In this document: in pieces, positions 1 through 7,462 of the stretch | Numbering within the stretch: position 1 is the first letter of the stretch | How the letters are laid out: each line of letters begins with the position of its first letter | Origin: Fluviicola sp. | GTDB lineage: Bacteria; Bacteroidota; Bacteroidia; Flavobacteriales_D; Crocinitomicaceae | Direction: 5' to 3' | Length of the DNA: 19,041 nt | Assembly (NCBI RefSeq): GCF_030151805.1 | Contig: NZ_JASLCN010000019.1 | Coordinates: 1 to 19,041 of the forward strand | The notes under the pieces: generated by a model | Told to the model about the DNA's origin: nothing | Seen by the model: the letters and a program-made list of their open reading frames with translations, nothing else | Databases searched by the model: none | Position numbers and translations under genes: made by a program

Positions 1-1911
1 AAACACGGAATGGACATGGGGATTGTAAACCCGTCCATGCTGGAAGTTTACGACGATATTGATAAGCAGTTACTGGAACACGTTGAAGATGTTCTTTTAA
101 ACAGACGGCCCGACGCTACTGAACGCTTACTGGATTTTGCAGAAAGTTTCAAAGGCGAAGACAAGAAAAAAGAAGTTTCCCAGGAATGGAGAAATGCTCC
201 GGTGAACGACCGGTTAGCACATGCACTCGTAAAAGGAATCGTGGATTTCATCGACGAAGACGTAGAAGAATGCAGACACCAGTTCCCTCGCCCGATCATG
301 GTAATTGAAGGTCCGTTAATGGATGGAATGAACATTGTCGGAGATTTATTCGGAAGCGGAAAAATGTTCCTTCCCCAGGTAGTAAAATCTGCCCGTGTCA
401 TGAAAAAAGCGGTTGCTTATTTGCTACCGTTCATTGATGCCGAGAAAGACGGAGTTTCCAGTTCTGCCGGAAAAGTCATTATGGCGACCGTGAAAGGCGA
501 CGTACACGACATCGGTAAAAACATTGTTTCCGTGGTTTTAAGCTGCAACAATTACGAAATTGTAGATCTTGGGGTTATGGTTCCGGCTGAGAAAATCATC
601 CAGGCTGCCATTGACGAAAAAGCACACGTCATCGGACTCAGCGGTTTAATTACGCCTTCTTTGGATGAAATGGTTTACGTAGCCAAAGAAATGGAACGCG
701 CTAATCTTTCCATTCCCTTATTGATCGGAGGAGCAACAACTTCCAAAGTACATACAGCTGTAAAAATCGAACAGAATTATACAAAAGGACAAACGGTTCA
801 CGTTTTGGATGCTTCCCGTTCCGTAACAGTTGTAGAGCAATTGCTCGGACAAAAGAAAGAACAGTTCGTGAAAGACGTTCAGGCGGATTATGCCCGGGTG
901 CGCGAACACCATGAGAAACACCGCGGGGCTAAGCAGCTATTGACCTATGCCGATGCGTTGAAAAATAAACTGGTTCTTGAATTCAATCAGGAAACGATCC
1001 GAAAACCGAACCAATTAGGCGTTCAGGTTATCGAACAGCAGGATCTTTCGGAATTGGTTGATTATATCGATTGGACACCATTTTTCCAAACCTGGGAACT
1101 TCACGGAAAATTCCCGCGTATTCTGACAGATGAGGTCGTAGGAAAAGAAGCAACCAAATTGTTTGAAGACGCCCAGGCGATGCTCAAACAAGTAGTTGCT
1201 GAGAAATGGTTAACTGCCAAAGCTGTTTATGGCATCTTTCCGGCAAACAGTCTGGATGATGACATCGAAATTTATGCGGATGAAGAACGCTCTTCTGTTT
1301 TGGGAATTCAGCATTCACTCAGACAGCAAACTAAAAAAGCCGCAGGTCAGCCGAATCTTTCTTTGGCAGATTTTATTGCTCCGAAAGACAGCGGGCTCAT
1401 TGATTACGTCGGCGCATTTGTAGTCACGGCGGGTCACGGAATTGATGAACACGTGAAACGTTTTGAAGCGGATCACGACGATTACAATTCCATTATGATC
1501 AAAGCCCTGGCGGATCGTTTTGCAGAAGCTTTTGCCGAATACCTGCATGCAAAAGTGAGAAGAGAAGCCTGGGGTTATGCCAGTGATGAGACACTCGATA
1601 ACGACGCATTGATTGCTGAACAATACAACGGAATCCGTCCGGCACCGGGATATCCTGCTTGTCCGGATCACACGGAAAAACCGAACTTATTCAACATTTT
1701 GAATGCGGAACAATTGAGCGGCGTTTCTTTAACCGAAACATTGGCGATGTGGCCTGCCGCTTCCGTATCTGGCTGGTACTTTGCACATCCGGGTTCCAAG
1801 TATTTTGGACTTGGAAAAGTGACCCTTGATCAGGTTGAAAGTTTAGCCGGACGAAAAAAAATGGATTTGGAGCAAATGAAACGTTGGTTGTCAAGCAACT
1901 TAATGGATTAA
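1..1911 (+). CDS. metH: Methionine synthase (cobalamin-dependent), C-terminal part, 5'-truncated by window edge
   Basis: The enzyme transfers a methyl group from 5-methyltetrahydrofolate to homocysteine through methylcobalamin, in the cytoplasm. The frame is open from the first base (K-H-G before M-D-M-G-I-V-N-P), so the visible ATG at 10 is internal; the run matches the end of the pterin-binding domain. Then follow the helical cobalamin cap (about nt 50-340), the B12-binding Rossmann domain with G-D-V-H-D-I-G (the cobalt-ligand histidine is codon 505-507) and the GGATTS loop (nt 727-744), and the AdoMet-binding reactivation domain with RPAPGYPACPDHTEK-type residues at 1636-1680. About 636 residues are visible of a family total near 1200. 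Many Bacteroidota split MetH into two polypeptides; the window cannot show whether this one is split. No terminator is visible after the stop. Confidence 0.97.
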   Translation, partial: KHGMDMGIVNPSMLEVYDDIDKQLLEHVEDVLLNRRPDATERLLDFAESFKGEDKKKEVSQEWRNAPVNDRLAHALVKGIVDFIDEDVEECRHQFPRPIMVIEGPLMDGMNIVGDLFGSGKMFLPQVVKSARVMKKAVAYLLPFIDAEKDGVSSSAGKVIMATVKGDVHDIGKNIVSVVLSCNNYEIVDLGVMVPAEKIIQAAIDEKAHVIGLSGLITPSLDEMVYVAKEMERANLSIPLLIGGATTSKVHTAVKIEQNYTKGQTVHVLDASRSVTVVEQLLGQKKEQFVKDVQADYARVREHHEKHRGAKQLLTYADALKNKLVLEFNQETIRKPNQLGVQVIEQQDLSELVDYIDWTPFFQTWELHGKFPRILTDEVVGKEATKLFEDAQAMLKQVVAEKWLTAKAVYGIFPANSLDDDIEIYADEERSSVLGIQHSLRQQTKKAAGQPNLSLADFIAPKDSGLIDYVGAFVVTAGHGIDEHVKRFEADHDDYNSIMIKALADRFAEAFAEYLHAKVRREAWGYASDETLDNDALIAEQYNGIRPAPGYPACPDHTEKPNLFNILNAEQLSGVSLTETLAMWPAASVSGWYFAHPGSKYFGLGKVTLDQVESLAGRKKMDLEQMKRWLSSNLMD

Positions 1912-1948
1912 TTTCGCATCTTTAGTGAGAGATTAATTAATAGATTAG

Positions 1949-1981
1949 TTGGATGGGCTTAACATCTCATCCCTAATTTTG
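1949..1981 (+). promoter_or_regulatory. Predicted Bacteroidota-type promoter for the PKD protein gene
   Basis: The -7 element TAATTTTG (1974-1981) matches TAnnTTTG exactly and is followed by CGG. A TTG at 1949-1951 lies 22 nt upstream, slightly longer than the usual 19. Transcription would begin near 1986, giving a leader of about 35 nt before the start at 2020. Confidence 0.5.
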
Positions 1982-2019
1982 CGGTCTCAAAACAATATGA
2001 ACCTTGAAACTTAGCTAAT

Positions 2020-5000
2020 ATGCGATTACTACTTCTATGCCTTTTGGTATCCGTTTACGGATTTTCCCAAACGCCTCCGAATGCCCAATTCACTGCGTCA
2101 CCATTAGTTGTTTGTTTAGAGCAAGGTATTCATTTCACCAACCAGTCGACTGCCGGCACTTCTCCGATCACTTCCTATTCGTGGGATTTCGGAGACGGAA
2201 ATGCGTCAACGACTCAAAACCCGACGCATGTTTACAGTGCTCCGGGAACGTATACCGTTACATTGACCGTTCAGGCGGCAAATGGTCAAGCTGATTTCGA
2301 ATTAAAGGCAGCATATGTAAAAGTGAATCCCAAACCCAATCCGAACTTTACGGTGACCGCAAACGGCTGCAGCCTTCCCGTAAGCGTTAGTTTCAACAAT
2401 ACCAGCACCGGGGCAACTTCCTATGCCTGGAATTTCGGAAACACACAGACTTCAACACTTCAAAACCCGGCCGCTGTGAATTATACTTCTGCCGGAACAT
2501 ACAATATCACGTTAATTGCTACCAACAGTTTTGGCTGCAAAGACACGCTGGTTAAACCAATCGTTGTTTCCAACTTTCAGGCGGGAATAACTGCTCCTGC
2601 AACTGCCTGTCAAAACACACCGGTTTCCATTACAGACAATTCAACAGTTGGAGCAAATTCCTGGAACTGGACATTTTCCGGAGGTTCTCCTGCAAATTCA
2701 TCCTCTCAAAACAACAGCGTTATTTATTCTACTCCCGGAACATATACAATCAGTCTGAGTTCCCAAAACACCAGCCTGGGCTGCTCCGGCTCAACGACGA
2801 AACAAATTACGATTCTGCCTACTCCGGTTCCGGCATTCACAGCCAACCCAACAACCGGCTGCGCTCCGCAATCCGTTGTATTTACCAATACAAGTCCGGC
2901 AGGAACAAACTTCCAGTGGAATTTCGGCGACGGAACAACTTTCAACGGACAGAATCCTCCGGCACATACATACCAGAATAACGGATCTTATACCGTAACG
3001 CTCACCATGACCGGAGCAAACGGATGTCCCGGAACAATCAGTTTACCGGCAGTCACGTTGACTCCGCCGGTTGCAGGTTTCACAAGTACAGACACCAGCG
3101 GGTGTGAACCGCTTACTGTTACTTTCATCGATACTTCATCTGCCAGTATTCCGATTACAAACTGGTTGTGGAATTTTGGTGACGGAACCACTTTTAACGG
3201 GCAGAATCCACCACCTCACACCTACAACCTGGGTGTTTACACCGTTTCTTTAACAATCACCACCCAAACGGGATGTCAGGGAACAGTTACCGTTCCTGCA
3301 TATATTGAGGTCGGAAAAGTGGACCTCGTGAATTTCTCCCTGGTTCAAAGCCCGGAATGTGCAAAACGCTCCATTCAATTCACAAACCTATCTGTGATTC
3401 TTGCGCCACATACTTCCGATGAGGTTACTTACCTCTGGAATTTTGGTGACGGCGGAACTTCCACAGAAGAAAATCCGAGTTATTCCTATTCACAGGATAC
3501 CGGTTATTTCGATGTGAGTTTAGTGGTGAATTTCAGAGGATGTAAAGACACGTTAATCATTCCTGATGCAGTTTACATCAAAGCACCGATCAGTTTGTTC
3601 AGTCCGGCTCAGACACTTTATTGTAATCCTGCAAGCTTACCTGTGAATGTGGTTGTAAACGATCAATCTAAAATCGGGAAGCTTTCCGACGATTGTTTGA
3701 TGATCTGGCGATGGGGTGACGGAACCACCACCACATTTGATGATCCGGATTTCGACGATGCCAATTTGGGAAGCACTTCTCATAATTATTCGACCTACGG
3801 AACCTATACCATCAAACAGGTCATTTACAATTACACTACCGGTTGTGCAGACAGTACAACTCAAACCGTTTACATTTCCACTACAACGGCAGGAATTGCC
3901 GGAATTTCGAACGACAGTGTTTGCGTCAACTCACCGATTACACTTTTGGATAATTCCACTTCTTCCCATCCATTCGGAACTTACCAGTGGAATATGGGGA
4001 ACGGACAATTTGTTACCGGACCAAATCCAACTTATTCGTATCCAAACTTCGGAACCTTTTCCATTGTTTTAACAGCAATAAACAGTGTTGGTTGCGGAGA
4101 CAATGAAGTTTTCAGCCCGATGACGGCGCTCGCACTTCCTTTGGCCCAGCTTACTCCGAATGACAATGCCGGATGCGCACCGTTCCTGGTTACGTTCTCC
4201 AATAATTCGACTCCGCAAAATAACGGAGTGAATCTTTCTTCTTTTGTGTTTACGTTCAACGACAACAATACCACACAAACAACAAACAACGTGAACACGA
4301 CGGTAAATCACACATACCATACAGAAGGAATTTTTACTGTAACACTTGTTGCAACCGATCAATTCGGATGTGTTTCAGCACCTGCAAGCACTTCTGTTTC
4401 TATTACAAAGCCAACTGCCGTTTTCACGATCGACTCTGTTGTCTGCAACCTGGAAAATGTAAGTACCGCAAATACGTCATCCGGTTTAGCACCGCTGACT
4501 TACCAATGGTTTGTAGACGGCTCTCAAGTAGGAACCGGAACAGATTATGCACATGCATACAGCGAAAGTTTAAACAACTCCACTTCAAGTTTCACACACG
4601 GATATGTATTGATTGTTACGGATGCGAACGGCTGTAAAGACACGCTTTCAAAATTATTGACAATCTCCACTCCTGTCGCAATTCCGGATTACACATTCAG
4701 CGGAGCAGCCACAAATGCAAACGGAGATTATTTATGTCCGCCGGTATTTGCCGCTTTAACGGACCAATCGCTTAGCTACGGAAACATTGCCGGTTACAGC
4801 TGGATTTTCGGAGACGGAAAGACTTCTGTTTTAGAAAACCCGAACAATACGTACGTTTTCCCGGGAACTTACAGCCTCACTTTATCCATTACGGATGAAT
4901 TCGGATGTACTTCTGACACTACGTATATTGATTATCTGACAATTTTCGGCCCGGTTGCCAATCCAAGCTGGACACAGGATCTGAATGGTTGCGGGCAGGA

Positions 5001-5736
5001 TGTGACATTCCACATCGGAAACACCAGCTTCCTGGAAAGCATCGTCTGGAATACCGGAGACGGAACGATTGTAAACGATTCTCTCAGCTTCAATCACACG
5101 TATCACGATGTGAATACCTTCAATCCGACACTGACGGTTACCGACAGCAATAATTGTGAGGTTATTTATCCTATGAATCCTATCACGATACCTGACGTCG
5201 GTTTGAACGCGTTCTTCGTTGTAAACCCAAGCTTAATCGATTTAGGTACGACCGTTGAATTCGATGACCAATCAACAGGAGTTGGCGGAATCATCGAATG
5301 GGTTTGGGACATGAATCCGAATCCGCAAATCGTGAATCATACAGGTGCTTCTATTTACACCAATTATTACACACCGGGTTCCTATGTCGTTACTTTAACA
5401 ATTGAAGATGCAAACGGCTGTTTTGATACGTACACAACCATTGTGGAAGTGACAGGAGATTTTCAGATGCCGAACATCATCACCCCGAACGGTGACGGAA
5501 CAAACGAAGTCTTTTCCTTCAAATACGATATTTTCAAGTCGTTTAACATCCTTATCGCAAACAGATGGGGAAATGTGGTTCATGAAGGCAAGAACGTTAC
5601 AGGAACGATCTTTTGGGACGGGAAAACGCAGGGCGGTGATCCGTGCAGTGAAGGCGTTTATTTCTATAAACTGAACGGAATTCTGAAAGACGATTCTACG
5701 ATCGAAAAAACCGGATTCTTAGAGGTGATCCGATAA
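2020..5736 (+). CDS. Large secreted PKD-repeat protein with T9SS type B (gliding-motility-associated) C-terminal sorting domain
   Basis: Predicted surface or secreted protein, probably adhesive or structural; the ligand cannot be told. Residues 1-17 form a signal peptide (hydrophobic core LLLLCLLVSVYGF, Q just after the likely cleavage site). The body holds about 13 PKD-like units, recognisable by W-x-F-G-D-G and G-T-Y-T-V-T-L pairs, many with a Gly-Cys(-x-Asp-Thr) turn near the unit end; later units are degenerate (for example WNMGNG, WFVDG). From residue 1150 comes the type B sorting domain: MPNIITPNGDGTNEVF, then NRWG, WDGK and GVYFY, ending at the stop as the family does. This tail directs export through the type IX system. 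No membrane segment follows the signal. A predicted promoter lies upstream and a strong terminator downstream, so the gene is probably monocistronic. The units at nt 2917-2961 and 3169-3213 encode 15 identical residues. Confidence 0.93.
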   Translation: MRLLLLCLLVSVYGFSQTPPNAQFTASPLVVCLEQGIHFTNQSTAGTSPITSYSWDFGDGNASTTQNPTHVYSAPGTYTVTLTVQAANGQADFELKAAYVKVNPKPNPNFTVTANGCSLPVSVSFNNTSTGATSYAWNFGNTQTSTLQNPAAVNYTSAGTYNITLIATNSFGCKDTLVKPIVVSNFQAGITAPATACQNTPVSITDNSTVGANSWNWTFSGGSPANSSSQNNSVIYSTPGTYTISLSSQNTSLGCSGSTTKQITILPTPVPAFTANPTTGCAPQSVVFTNTSPAGTNFQWNFGDGTTFNGQNPPAHTYQNNGSYTVTLTMTGANGCPGTISLPAVTLTPPVAGFTSTDTSGCEPLTVTFIDTSSASIPITNWLWNFGDGTTFNGQNPPPHTYNLGVYTVSLTITTQTGCQGTVTVPAYIEVGKVDLVNFSLVQSPECAKRSIQFTNLSVILAPHTSDEVTYLWNFGDGGTSTEENPSYSYSQDTGYFDVSLVVNFRGCKDTLIIPDAVYIKAPISLFSPAQTLYCNPASLPVNVVVNDQSKIGKLSDDCLMIWRWGDGTTTTFDDPDFDDANLGSTSHNYSTYGTYTIKQVIYNYTTGCADSTTQTVYISTTTAGIAGISNDSVCVNSPITLLDNSTSSHPFGTYQWNMGNGQFVTGPNPTYSYPNFGTFSIVLTAINSVGCGDNEVFSPMTALALPLAQLTPNDNAGCAPFLVTFSNNSTPQNNGVNLSSFVFTFNDNNTTQTTNNVNTTVNHTYHTEGIFTVTLVATDQFGCVSAPASTSVSITKPTAVFTIDSVVCNLENVSTANTSSGLAPLTYQWFVDGSQVGTGTDYAHAYSESLNNSTSSFTHGYVLIVTDANGCKDTLSKLLTISTPVAIPDYTFSGAATNANGDYLCPPVFAALTDQSLSYGNIAGYSWIFGDGKTSVLENPNNTYVFPGTYSLTLSITDEFGCTSDTTYIDYLTIFGPVANPSWTQDLNGCGQDVTFHIGNTSFLESIVWNTGDGTIVNDSLSFNHTYHDVNTFNPTLTVTDSNNCEVIYPMNPITIPDVGLNAFFVVNPSLIDLGTTVEFDDQSTGVGGIIEWVWDMNPNPQIVNHTGASIYTNYYTPGSYVVTLTIEDANGCFDTYTTIVEVTGDFQMPNIITPNGDGTNEVFSFKYDIFKSFNILIANRWGNVVHEGKNVTGTIFWDGKTQGGDPCSEGVYFYKLNGILKDDSTIEKTGFLEVIR

Positions 5737-5768
5737 ACAGATTGCTTATATCCCCTTTGATTTAATAG

Positions 5769-5798
5769 AAAAGCAGCCGGAAATTTCCGGCTGCTTTT
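5769..5798. terminator. Rho-independent terminator, perfect 30-bp palindrome
   Basis: AAAAGCAGCCGGAAA (5769-5783) is followed immediately by its exact complement, ending in a run of T (5795-5800). It lies 32 nt after the PKD gene stop. The T tract is longer on the plus strand, which fits termination of that gene; the minus-strand side has only four T. Confidence 0.9.
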
Positions 5799-5803
5799 TT
5801 GTT

Positions 5804-5902
5804 ATGTATCAATTACAACGAGCGATCCACCGCAAAAAAAATCGCAACAATCAGTTTTTCAAAATGTTACACCAGTTTGAACCGGAAATGAAAAAAGGGT
5901 AA
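5804..5902 (+). CDS. Possible 32-codon small ORF between two terminator-like hairpins
   Basis: An ATG at 5804 opens an uninterrupted frame to TAA at 5900-5902. It encodes 32 residues rich in Lys, Arg, His, Asn and Gln (it begins MYQLQRAIHRKK). It starts 6 nt after the first terminator and stops 5 nt before the next hairpin. I recognise no family, and no promoter matching TAnnTTTG lies in front, so transcription would need read-through. A 32-codon frame can occur by chance; treat it as a candidate only. Confidence 0.18.
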   Translation: MYQLQRAIHRKKNRNNQFFKMLHQFEPEMKKG

Positions 5903-5906
5903 AAAC

Positions 5907-5933
5907 AAAAAGCGATCATTGCTGACCGCTTTT
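5907..5933. terminator. Terminator-like hairpin, better formed for minus-strand transcription
   Basis: AAAAGCG (5908-5914) pairs with CGCTTTT (5927-5933); one A/C mismatch and two further pairs leave a 6-nt loop. Read on the plus strand the T run is only four and is broken by CG. Read on the minus strand the hairpin is followed by five T, G and five T, a more convincing U tract. No minus-strand gene is recognisable upstream of it. Confidence 0.5.
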
Positions 5934-6260
5934 CGTTAACCTAACCTAACCACTATTCACTGAATCAGAAACTGAAGATATCAGCTCCTTTTCGATTACA
6001 AAATTGCTCAAATAATTATGTAATTCAAAACACTATTCCTCATATTTTCAACATTTCTTGAAAGTTAACCCACGATTACCAATTTAAAAACAAGGGTTTT
6101 ATCGGCTAAAACCCACTGTTTAGCCGATTTTAAGCTCACTCCATCAGTTCATATTATTGGAATCCTAAAATAGTAACCATGGTGAATTTTTAACAACTAT
6201 TTACGATTAAATGGTTTTTTTTCGAGTTTCAGAATAAAAAATCAAAACGACATATTTTTA
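5934..6260. other. Gene-free AT-rich intergenic stretch
   Basis: No coding frame with recognisable protein character is visible on either strand. It contains a short CTAAC direct repeat (TTAACCTAACCTAACC, 5936-5951), a stem-loop pair at 6094-6128 listed separately, and otherwise AT-rich unstructured sequence up to the rnhA promoter. A non-coding RNA is possible but nothing identifies one. Confidence 0.5.
6094..6128. repeat. Overlapping inverted repeats able to form alternative hairpins
   Basis: ATCGGCTAAA (6101-6110) is perfectly complementary to TTTAGCCGAT (6119-6128) across an 8-nt loop. GGGTTTT (6094-6100) is complementary to AAAACCC (6108-6114) across a 7-nt loop. The two helices share bases and cannot form together. 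Neither is followed by a T run on either strand, so this is not a simple terminator. Confidence 0.5.
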
Positions 6261-6268
6261 TAACTTTG
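6261..6268 (+). promoter_or_regulatory. Predicted -7 element directly in front of the rnhA start codon
   Basis: TAACTTTG matches TAnnTTTG exactly and ends one base before the ATG at 6270. No clear TTG -33 element is seen at the expected distance. If it is used, transcription starts at or within a few bases of the start codon, so the mRNA would be leaderless or nearly so. Confidence 0.45.
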
Positions 6269-6269
6269 C

Positions 6270-6746
6270 ATGGTGTCAGAATACATCAATATATACACAG
6301 ACGGCTCTGCCCGCGGCAATCCGGGGCCCGGAGGTTACGGAATTGTTCTGAAATACAAACAATCCGTCAAAGAAATTTCACAAGGCTACAGATTAACGAC
6401 AAACAACCGGATGGAGCTTCTGGCAGTTGTTGTTGCTTTAGAAAGTCTGAAAACCAATCAGATTCCCGTCCGGATTCATTCCGACTCCAAATATGTGATT
6501 GATGCAATTCAGAAACGCTGGGTAAACAGCTGGCAAACAAAGGGATTCAATAAGAAAAAGAACAAAGACCTTTGGATGAGATATCTTGCTTTGGCAAAGT
6601 CATTCAAGATCGAGCTTATTTGGGTAAAAGGTCATAACGGGCATCCCGAGAACGAACGATGCGATGTATTGGCTGTTGAAGCTGCTTTAGGAAAGAACCT
6701 GCTGATTGATCAATACTTCGAAGAAGTGCAGCAGCACGAAGATTAA
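6270..6746 (+). CDS. rnhA: Ribonuclease HI
   Basis: Cytoplasmic endonuclease that cuts the RNA strand of RNA-DNA hybrids (R-loops, primer remnants). The 158-residue product has the usual bacterial length. Catalytic residues are all present: Asp11 in YTDGSARGNPGPGG, Glu49 in NNRMEL, Asp72 in HSDSKYV, and Asp132 in the GHPENERCD motif, with His122 matching the E. coli His124. The handle region (KRWVNSWQTKGFNKK) is present. The start at 6270 gives the standard six-residue lead into the first strand; a GTG at 6273 is an alternative. The stop overlaps the stop of the convergent gene by two bases (6744-6745) and no terminator separates them. Confidence 0.97.
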   Translation: MVSEYINIYTDGSARGNPGPGGYGIVLKYKQSVKEISQGYRLTTNNRMELLAVVVALESLKTNQIPVRIHSDSKYVIDAIQKRWVNSWQTKGFNKKKNKDLWMRYLALAKSFKIELIWVKGHNGHPENERCDVLAVEAALGKNLLIDQYFEEVQQHED

Positions 6747-7420
6747 TTCGAAAAGAAACACGATTTTACGAACGTATACACCAATGGATGAGGCAATTCC
6801 CTGGTGGAACTGACTTGTGGGCAAAACCCGCATGCCAAAAAGAATTTCCGGTTCTTCAAACTGATGATCTCCGGTTCTTCAAATTGGTTATAGGCTTCAA
6901 TATCGAGATCAGTTGCCGTTAAACTTCCGATCAATTGCGGATATAAGCTATAGCGTGTTGCGGTAAGTTCTTCCGGATTTCTCGTTTCATACAAATGAAT
7001 CAAGGCCGTTGAATGCGGCACAACGTATACACGTTCAAAATGATTTCCGTCGACCAGGTTATCTGAGATCAGTTTCTCCCCGTTTGCACTCAGATTGTTT
7101 CTGTGGATCAACACATCTATCAATGCTTTGTATCCTTCTCCGGTAATGAAAACAGGAGCTTCCTGCTGAAGCAGCATATCCACTACTCCATTGAGATAAA
7201 ACAAATTCAAATAAGGTCCCGGAGCAAACCAAAAGCCATCAAAATTTGACAGCTGCTGCGGTTTCATGTTAATGACTTCATTAACCTTGATCCAATAATA
7301 GGACAGTTCTACCTCCAGAAAACGACCTGCATGATCCAAAGCCATGTTTGTCGCATGATGCGTATTGAAGGTAAAATTAAAATCCCCAATAATGCCAATC
7401 TTCAGTTGCTGCATAAGCAT
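6743..7420 (-). CDS. CTP synthase C-terminal-like glutamine amidotransferase homologue lacking the catalytic triad
   Basis: A 225-residue soluble protein resembling the class I amidotransferase domain of CTP synthase, without the synthetase half. The family signature is seen in order: KIGIIGDFN first strand, FDGFWFAPGPY (PGG-type turn, residues 60-70), FITGEGYKAL (91-100, nucleophile elbow) and FCPQVSSTRELPHPL (199-213), corresponding to the FHPEF...PHPL end of CTP synthase. By that alignment the nucleophile Cys is Gly94, the catalytic His is Cys200 and the Glu is Gln202, so glutaminase activity is not expected. A stand-alone family annotated as CTP synthase C-terminal region-related (seleno)protein is known; I think this belongs there, from memory. 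Its role is unknown. The start follows a terminator hairpin by five bases; Met3 (7412-7414) is an alternative start. Confidence 0.75.
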   Translation of the reverse strand: MLMQQLKIGIIGDFNFTFNTHHATNMALDHAGRFLEVELSYYWIKVNEVINMKPQQLSNFDGFWFAPGPYLNLFYLNGVVDMLLQQEAPVFITGEGYKALIDVLIHRNNLSANGEKLISDNLVDGNHFERVYVVPHSTALIHLYETRNPEELTATRYSLYPQLIGSLTATDLDIEAYNQFEEPEIISLKNRKFFLACGFCPQVSSTRELPHPLVYTFVKSCFFSN

Positions 7421-7425
7421 AAACT

Positions 7426-7457
7426 AAAAAGCCACCCACAGAAATGGATGGCTTTTT
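7426..7457. terminator. Bidirectional terminator hairpin between the lipoprotein and the amidotransferase-like gene
   Basis: AAAAAGCCA-C-CCA (7426-7438) pairs with TGG-A-TGGCTTTTT (7445-7457), with one mismatch and a 6-nt loop. On the minus strand it lies 5 nt beyond the lipoprotein stop and is followed by TTTTTAG. The next gene on that strand starts 5 nt after the T run. Confidence 0.8.
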
Positions 7458-7462
7458 TAAAA

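Noticed and set aside
5936..5951. CTAACCTAACC repeat as a possible telomere-like or CRISPR-type repeat
   Set aside because: There are only about three 5-bp units with no spacers and no further copies nearby; far too short for either.
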